DNA of 64,000 nt from Fibrobacter sp. (lineage in GTDB: Bacteria; Fibrobacterota; Fibrobacteria; Fibrobacterales; Fibrobacteraceae). Shown piece by piece: positions 59,928-64,000 of this stretch (position 1 is its first letter; every line of letters begins with the position of its first letter). Location: contig JAFVTX010000030.1 of the NCBI GenBank assembly GCA_017503015.1, positions 45,874 to 109,873 of the forward strand. The letters are read 5' to 3'. The translations under genes and the position numbers were made by a program. The notes under the pieces are model-generated. The model was given only the letters and a program-made list of their open reading frames with translations. It searched no databases and was not told the origin of the DNA.

Positions 59928-60488
59928 CTAAGCCTCCACTTCTACGAGATAGACGGAATTTTCATTGTCAATGGGTTCGATGTTCACCCGGACTTCCTGG
60001 TTCTGTGCGGTTTCAACGGTGAGTCCCACGCAGTCGGGTGCGATGGGCAGTTCCCTATGGCCCCGATCCACCAGAACGCAGAGCCGAACCACCGATGGGC
60101 GTCCAAAGTCCAAAATGGCCTGAAGGGCCGCTCGAACGGAGCGACCTGTGTACAGGACGTCATCTACCAGAATCACCACCTTGCCTTCTACGCTGGCGGG
60201 CATCTCGGTAAAACGCATTTCCGTAGAGCCCAGTTTTTTGCGGTAGTGGAAATCATCGCGGTAGAACGTGGCATCCAGGCTGCCGGTCTCGATGGGTTTC
60301 CCGAACTTTTCGCTCAAGCGCTTGCTGAGCTTTTGTGCCAGGGGAATCCCGCGGCTTGCCATGCCGAGAACAATCATGTTGTCGGCACTGGGGTGCATCT
60401 TTGCAATCTTTGCTGCCATCTCGTCCAAGGCAAATTCCATAGCCTGGGCCGAGAGGAGTTCTTGAAGTCTTTTGCAGTTGTCTTTCAT
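59928..60488 (-). CDS. pyrR: Pyrimidine operon regulator / uracil phosphoribosyltransferase PyrR
   Basis: PRTase-fold protein of 186 residues. The PRPP loop is VVILVDDVLYTGRSVRAAL (about 107), and LGMASRGIPLAQKL and LDATFYRDDF match PyrR. In Bacillus it binds pyr mRNA and also has uracil phosphoribosyltransferase activity. I could not find the PyrR-binding loop in the 60489-60609 leader, so the regulatory mechanism here is open. It heads the pyrR-pyrB-pyrC'-PilZ unit with 1-nt and overlapping junctions. Confidence 0.92.
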   Translation of the reverse strand: MKDNCKRLQELLSAQAMEFALDEMAAKIAKMHPSADNMIVLGMASRGIPLAQKLSKRLSEKFGKPIETGSLDATFYRDDFHYRKKLGSTEMRFTEMPASVEGKVVILVDDVLYTGRSVRAALQAILDFGRPSVVRLCVLVDRGHRELPIAPDCVGLTVETAQNQEVRVNIEPIDNENSVYLVEVEA

Positions 60489-60511
60489 ATAGGCATCAGC
60501 GCGGTCGCAAG

Positions 60512-60560
60512 CTCCCTCTGAGGTGTGAGGTCATTCGCTCCGCTCATTTTGAGGTATTTT
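60512..60560. repeat. CCTCTGAGGTGTGAGGTCA repeat ahead of pyrR
   Basis: Variant of the CCTCAAAGCGAAGCGACCTC family. A second variant, CCTCAAAGCGTAGCGACCTC, lies at about 60682-60701 upstream of the cyclophilin gene. Confidence 0.5.
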
Positions 60561-60564
60561 CACG

Positions 60565-60609
60565 CTAGAAGTTAGATTTTTTCAAGGACTTTTTTCTTTT
60601 GCACTCCAT
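60565..60609 (-). CDS. Possible 14-residue leader peptide upstream of pyrR
   Basis: ATG at 60609 with AAGGTG about 8 nt upstream encodes MECKRKKSLKKSNF and a stop. It lies in the pyrR leader and could be an attenuation peptide, but it may be chance. The 239-nt gap 60489-60727 holds no other candidate besides repeats. Confidence 0.2.
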   Translation of the reverse strand: MECKRKKSLKKSNF

Positions 60610-60727
60610 AAAATACACCTTGTTTTTATATATATAAGCAGGACTTTGCGTTACGTCGGAATGCAGCAAAAAATTGCCCATACCTCAAAGCGTAGCGACC
60701 TCATACCCCATTCCTAAAGGAGTTCCC

Positions 60728-61273
60728 ATGTTCAACCAGCTCGACAAACCCCAGGCAGGCGAAACTATCGCCATCATGAAAACCAATCACGGCACCATGA
60801 AGCTCCGCCTCTTCGAAGAACGGGTGGGCGAATGCGCCACCAACTTCATCGAACTTGCCAAGCAGGGCAAGTACGACGGCGCTCCCTTCCACCGCATCAT
60901 CAAGAACTTCATGATCCAGGGCGGCGACTTCACCAACAGGAACGGCACCGGCGGACACTCCGCCAAGGGCCCGGGCACCACCATCGGCGACAAGTACGAC
61001 CCCTGCCTTTCCCACATGCGGGGCGCCCTCAGCTGGGCAAAGACCGCCATGCCCAACTCCATCGGCAGCCAGTTCTTCATCGTTCATGGCGACGACGTAC
61101 ATTTCTTGGACCACGACCAGGTGGGCCCCGGCCCTGCCGACGGCTACTCCGTATTCGGCCAGCTCTACGAGGGCTTCGAGGTCCTGGACGAAATCGCCGG
61201 AGTCAAGACGGACCGTAGCGACCGTCCCTTCGACGACGTGATTATCGAAAGCGTGACCATCGAGAAGGCTTAG
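60728..61273 (+). CDS. Cyclophilin-type peptidyl-prolyl isomerase
   Basis: A 181-residue cytoplasmic cyclophilin without a signal peptide. It has the catalytic Arg in FHRIIKNFMIQGGDF (about 57), then GDKYDPCLSHMRGALSWAKT, SQFFIVHGDD and YSVFGQLYEGFEVLD. It speeds cis-trans proline isomerisation. ATG 60728 follows AAAGGAG at the right distance; the upstream frame to 60674 is not needed. It is divergent from pyrR and followed by a repeat patch and tRNA-Ala. Confidence 0.92.
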   Translation: MFNQLDKPQAGETIAIMKTNHGTMKLRLFEERVGECATNFIELAKQGKYDGAPFHRIIKNFMIQGGDFTNRNGTGGHSAKGPGTTIGDKYDPCLSHMRGALSWAKTAMPNSIGSQFFIVHGDDVHFLDHDQVGPGPADGYSVFGQLYEGFEVLDEIAGVKTDRSDRPFDDVIIESVTIEKA

Positions 61274-61285
61274 GAGAGGGAACAG

Positions 61286-61363
61286 GATCTAGAGACTAGG
61301 ATCTAGGGGGCGGCTCTGCCGCGATTATCTACTCTAGCCCCTAACCCCTAGCCTCTAGCCCAT
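61286..61363. repeat. CTAG-rich patch with a GGGGGCGGCTCTGCCGCG hairpin
   Basis: Contains GATCTAGAGACTAGGATCTAG, a GCGGCTCTGCCGC hairpin, CGATTATCTACTCTAG and CCCCTAACCCCTAGCCTCTAG words. Related to 4370-4467 and 48045-48165. Confidence 0.55.
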
Positions 61364-61399
61364 TAATTGAAAAATTTTCATTTTTTCGAAAATCCCCCC

Positions 61400-61434
61400 T
61401 TGACAGGAGCCAAATAAATTTCTCTATTTGGCTC
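61400..61434 (+). promoter_or_regulatory. tRNA-Ala promoter with overlapping inverted repeat
   Basis: TTGACA (61400-61405) and TCTATT (61423-61428) with a 17-nt spacer. A perfect 10-bp inverted repeat, GAGCCAAATA (61407-61416) and TATTTGGCTC (61425-61434), covers the spacer, -10 box and start region. Confidence 0.6.
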
Positions 61435-61441
61435 ACCTTTC

Positions 61442-61514
61442 GGGGTTATAGCTCAGTTGGTAGAGCGCCTGCATGGCATGCAGGAGGTCAGGAGTTCGAC
61501 TCTCCTTAGCTCCA
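61442..61514 (+). tRNA. tRNA-Ala (anticodon GGC)
   Basis: Cloverleaf: acceptor GGGGTTA with TAGCTCC (two wobble pairs), D-stem GCTC/GAGC, anticodon stem CCTGC/GCAGG with loop ATGGCAT, T-stem AGGAG/CTCCT with loop TTCGACT, discriminator A. CCA is not encoded. It reads alanine codon GCC. Preceded by its own promoter and followed by a terminator. Confidence 0.93.
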
Positions 61515-61517
61515 CTC

Positions 61518-61546
61518 AAAAGACCTGCCTATTTGGCGGGTCTTTT
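61518..61546. terminator. Bidirectional terminator between tRNA-Ala and lptD
   Basis: AAAAGACCTGCC (61518-61529) pairs with GGCGGGTCTTTT (61535-61546) with one wobble, loop TATTT, then a T run. Confidence 0.9.
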
Positions 61547-61565
61547 TGTTTTCCCTGTATTGTCC

Positions 61566-64000
61566 TTACTTGCTGGACTTGTCCTGCTTTGTATCCGTGC
61601 TGCCCGCATTCAGCTTGATATCGGGCAGGTCACGCACATAGATGGCAAAGCTCCAACCGGCGGCAGGGCCCGTAGGCGTCCAGGTAAAGTCCAACTGCCA
61701 GCAGTGGAGCGTCCGGTTAAAGGTAAACCGGTGGGTCACAAACTTGCCTTCGTTGTAATCGTACTGGGTGCTGTAGCTCATCTCCCAGTTCACCGTGGGC
61801 TGGAACGTGGCGGTAATGCTTGTAGAGTGAGAAATCTGGTCCTGGAACAAGTCCTTGGCCACTCGGGTACTGGAGAAGGTGTAACGATAATCGAAACCGA
61901 AGGACCACTTGAGCATCTCGTACTTGCCCATCTGGGACGGCAGTCCGCCGTTAAAGTTACCGCTCCAGCGGAAAGCACGGGACAGCTCGTAACCCCAATA
62001 CGTCAGTTCCGGCACCTGGACCTTGTTGGGGTCATCGCTAAACTTATGGTAGACACTATGACGGGTATTGACCGTAAACATGTAATCGGGCAGTATCTGC
62101 AAGCCAAAGCTAGAGGTAATGTCCGAGAAATTCAGGGAGTCTGCTGCAAAGTTGTACGACACATTATGCCGAGTCGTTAGCACACGACGGTTACCGTACT
62201 GGTCTTCTACCGCCCCCGAACCATCTTCCCTAGTCGTGTCTGCAGCGCGGCCCACCACCTTCAGATACTTGATATCAAAATCGTTGTTCAAACCGAAGCC
62301 CACGGTTTTCTGTTCAATCTGGTAAGGGGTCTGTCCTAACAATGGGTGTGGGGCAAAGGTCTTGACCGTATCTATTTCTGGAGCGTAGGTGTACGAAACG
62401 CTTGGCGACAGCACATGCCTAAGCCCCGTAAAGCGGCCAATTTCCGGCACCCAGATTCCATACAGTTTGGTATCCGCCGTAACGCTATAGTTATGGTTGT
62501 AAGCCGCTTCGCCATAGGTATCGTGTTCCGGATCCAGGCTCATGTAGCGCTTACGGTAGATCAGGGAATCTTCTGGATTGCGCCAGGAGGTTCCCGTCCA
62601 GAAGCCTGTGAAGTCCGCCCGTGGCGTCAGGTTTATTACCCGAAGGACCCGCAAGGAATAGTCCAAAGAATAAGTTCCCGTGTAACCCACATACTTGGCA
62701 GTAGTGTCCACCTCGTTGACGGTATCCTGCGCCCGAACGGTATAGAAGTTGAACCTGTTGTTGAAACTGTAGTTGAACTTTTCCAGATAACTTGCGATGG
62801 AATGATCGTCGTAGGCTTCTTCATCTTCATCTATGTCAAAATTGAACAGAGGGCCGCTCATGCGGTACTGGATATCGGGGATTTCCCTCTGCATCATGTC
62901 CGTCACCAGGTTATGGTCCTGACGGACCTTCACCGTCAGGCTCTTGTTGGTACCGAACTTGCCGGAATAGGTCATCTGGGCATTGGCCTGCTGGTTCAAG
63001 ATGGTCTCTGCATCCAGGGCGTTGTCCTTACGAACGCTCTGGCTAGAAACGAAAGAGCCCGAGCCGCTCAAGGTATGCTTTCCATCGGGAGTCAAGTTCT
63101 GGTTATGAGAAAAACGGATGTCATAGCCACTATTGGCCATATCAAATTCTTCTAGGTAACTTGTGTAAGAAACATTTCCTTCTAGCACATAGCGCAACTT
63201 GTACCTAACCTCCCCCGTCAAGGTAGAGCGTTCAAACCGGGCCTCCTCGCCTTCGATAATATCGCCCTTGACCGTAGCATCCCAGTAATCGTTCGGTGCG
63301 TAGTAGAAACCTAGATTACTCATGTAATAACCCTGCACCTGGTCACCACCAAACTTGGGCGTCAAGATACCCGACTTACGTCCGCTTTTGAGAGGGGCCA
63401 CAATCATGGGAAGTACCGCTACCGGCACATCGGCAATGTTCAGAACCACAGGCCTTGCCGTTATGGTCTCCTTAGGTTTTACCACCATTCGCCGACCATA
63501 GAAGTAAAAATGCTGGTGGGTGGAATCGTTACAGGTACTAAAATCTCCTCGGGCAATCTGGATTCGCTGGTCCGGCAAACGACGGACCTCCATACCATTC
63601 AGCTGTTGGTTATCTTGGTAAGTTGTGGCGTAATAGATTTCACCGATACGGCTTTTCATATTGTACTTGAGCCGCATGCCCGAAAGAGATGGATTCTTGG
63701 TTTCCCTAAGAATGGGGTCACCGCTGGCTGCGAGAACGCTATTTTCCTGGTCGAACCAAATGGTGTCGGCATCCAAGGTAGTGGTACGGTACTTTAGCTG
63801 GGCACTATTGTTCAAGTTGAAGGTAGACTTGTCCACGTCATAAACCAGGTCCACTGCACGATACTCGATGGTATCCACTCCAGAAGTATCGTTCATCCAG
63901 TTTACTTCGGTGGTATCCTTTTCCTCTTCTTGAACCTGTTCCTCCAACTCAAACCGAGTCATCTCCTGGCCAAGGGCAGGGAGTGACAAGACCGTCACGG
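61566..64000 (-). CDS. lptD: LPS-assembly protein LptD-like, 5' end cut off
   Basis: Outer-membrane barrel that inserts lipopolysaccharide with LptE. About 811 codons are present and the reading frame continues past the right edge. The window end falls in a signal peptide (TVLSLPALGQ). The LptA-like N-terminal domain (about 45-200) has LKYRTTTLDADTIWFDQENS and GDPILRETKNPSLSGMRL. PVVLNIADVPVAVLPMIVAP and SGRKSGILTPKFG mark the link to the barrel. The barrel has many aromatic strands. The usual LptD cysteines are not clear in this branch. Symbol by family. Confidence 0.85.
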   Translation of the reverse strand, partial: VTVLSLPALGQEMTRFELEEQVQEEEKDTTEVNWMNDTSGVDTIEYRAVDLVYDVDKSTFNLNNSAQLKYRTTTLDADTIWFDQENSVLAASGDPILRETKNPSLSGMRLKYNMKSRIGEIYYATTYQDNQQLNGMEVRRLPDQRIQIARGDFSTCNDSTHQHFYFYGRRMVVKPKETITARPVVLNIADVPVAVLPMIVAPLKSGRKSGILTPKFGGDQVQGYYMSNLGFYYAPNDYWDATVKGDIIEGEEARFERSTLTGEVRYKLRYVLEGNVSYTSYLEEFDMANSGYDIRFSHNQNLTPDGKHTLSGSGSFVSSQSVRKDNALDAETILNQQANAQMTYSGKFGTNKSLTVKVRQDHNLVTDMMQREIPDIQYRMSGPLFNFDIDEDEEAYDDHSIASYLEKFNYSFNNRFNFYTVRAQDTVNEVDTTAKYVGYTGTYSLDYSLRVLRVINLTPRADFTGFWTGTSWRNPEDSLIYRKRYMSLDPEHDTYGEAAYNHNYSVTADTKLYGIWVPEIGRFTGLRHVLSPSVSYTYAPEIDTVKTFAPHPLLGQTPYQIEQKTVGFGLNNDFDIKYLKVVGRAADTTREDGSGAVEDQYGNRRVLTTRHNVSYNFAADSLNFSDITSSFGLQILPDYMFTVNTRHSVYHKFSDDPNKVQVPELTYWGYELSRAFRWSGNFNGGLPSQMGKYEMLKWSFGFDYRYTFSSTRVAKDLFQDQISHSTSITATFQPTVNWEMSYSTQYDYNEGKFVTHRFTFNRTLHCWQLDFTWTPTGPAAGWSFAIYVRDLPDIKLNAGSTDTKQDKSSK

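Noticed and set aside
60489..60660. PyrR-binding attenuator in the pyrR leader
   Set aside because: I could not find the conserved anti-antiterminator loop or a terminator before pyrR.
61473..62180. 235-codon ORF running from tRNA-Ala into lptD antisense
   Set aside because: It overlaps the tRNA and is antisense to lptD.

Overview
The window looks like chromosomal DNA of a Fibrobacter-type bacterium (Fibrobacterota). This is inference from content: two lipoproteins carry the Fibrobacter succinogenes major paralogous domain (FISUC), several lipoproteins have poly-serine linkers after the lipobox, one secreted beta-helix protein ends in what looks like a type IX secretion tail, and the cell is a diderm (LptD, LpxL-like acyltransferase, PilMNOPQ). 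Coding density is high, and most genes are single-copy housekeeping genes in short operons. No CRISPR array, complete insertion sequence or prophage is visible.

Layout. 1-3150: ispG (cut by the edge), metK, ruvB. 3336-12024: yejB-like permease and dapB, then a minus-strand run of metallophosphatase, resB-like, ccsA-like (cytochrome c maturation), scpB and mutS. 12129-20128: CvfB-like RNA-binding protein, a lipoprotein tyrosine phosphatase, a surface-polysaccharide pair (FlaA1/CapD-type dehydratase and Wzi-like porin), a DUF2279 protein and fabF. 20334-23154: orn, a lipobox-bearing transpeptidase and lgt. 23155-26383: an accessory patch with dispersed repeats, hicAB, a FISUC lipoprotein and pieces of other loci. 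26384-36034: folC, endA, beta-helix protein, lipoprotein, rpsD, DUF4321 and gatA. 36211-45301: DUF3943, RhtB exporter, zinc-ribbon protein, mraY, an Rpn nuclease with a separate small tail ORF, a second FISUC lipoprotein, UDP-sugar pyrophosphorylase, acyltransferase and Smr protein. 45315-45922: a rearranged tRNA-Pro locus. 46191-50728: topoisomerase IV (parE, parC). 50806-57745: type IV pilus assembly (pilMNO, a PilP fusion, pilQ) and a PilZ protein. 57751-61273: pyrR, pyrB, a degenerate dihydroorotase and a cyclophilin. 61442-64000: tRNA-Ala and lptD (cut by the edge).

The most unusual material is non-coding. (1) At the tRNA-Pro(CGG) locus, about 100-bp elements interrupt the T-loop sequence at one exact position in two places. 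Three element copies keep the same set of hairpins while their stem sequences differ, so the pairing covaries. (2) The hicAB cassette is bounded on the left by a copy of the leader that also precedes the rpn gene 16.6 kb away. On the right is a remnant of the last 17 codons of a diverged folC, 2 kb from the intact gene. (3) A roughly 210-bp structured repeat occurs in inverted orientation on both sides of that patch. (4) Short intergenic repeats also appear in frame inside folC, the RhtB exporter and resB. (5) Many first genes of transcription units have a TAnnnT -10 box only 5-8 nt before the start codon and no Shine-Dalgarno sequence, which points to leaderless mRNAs.
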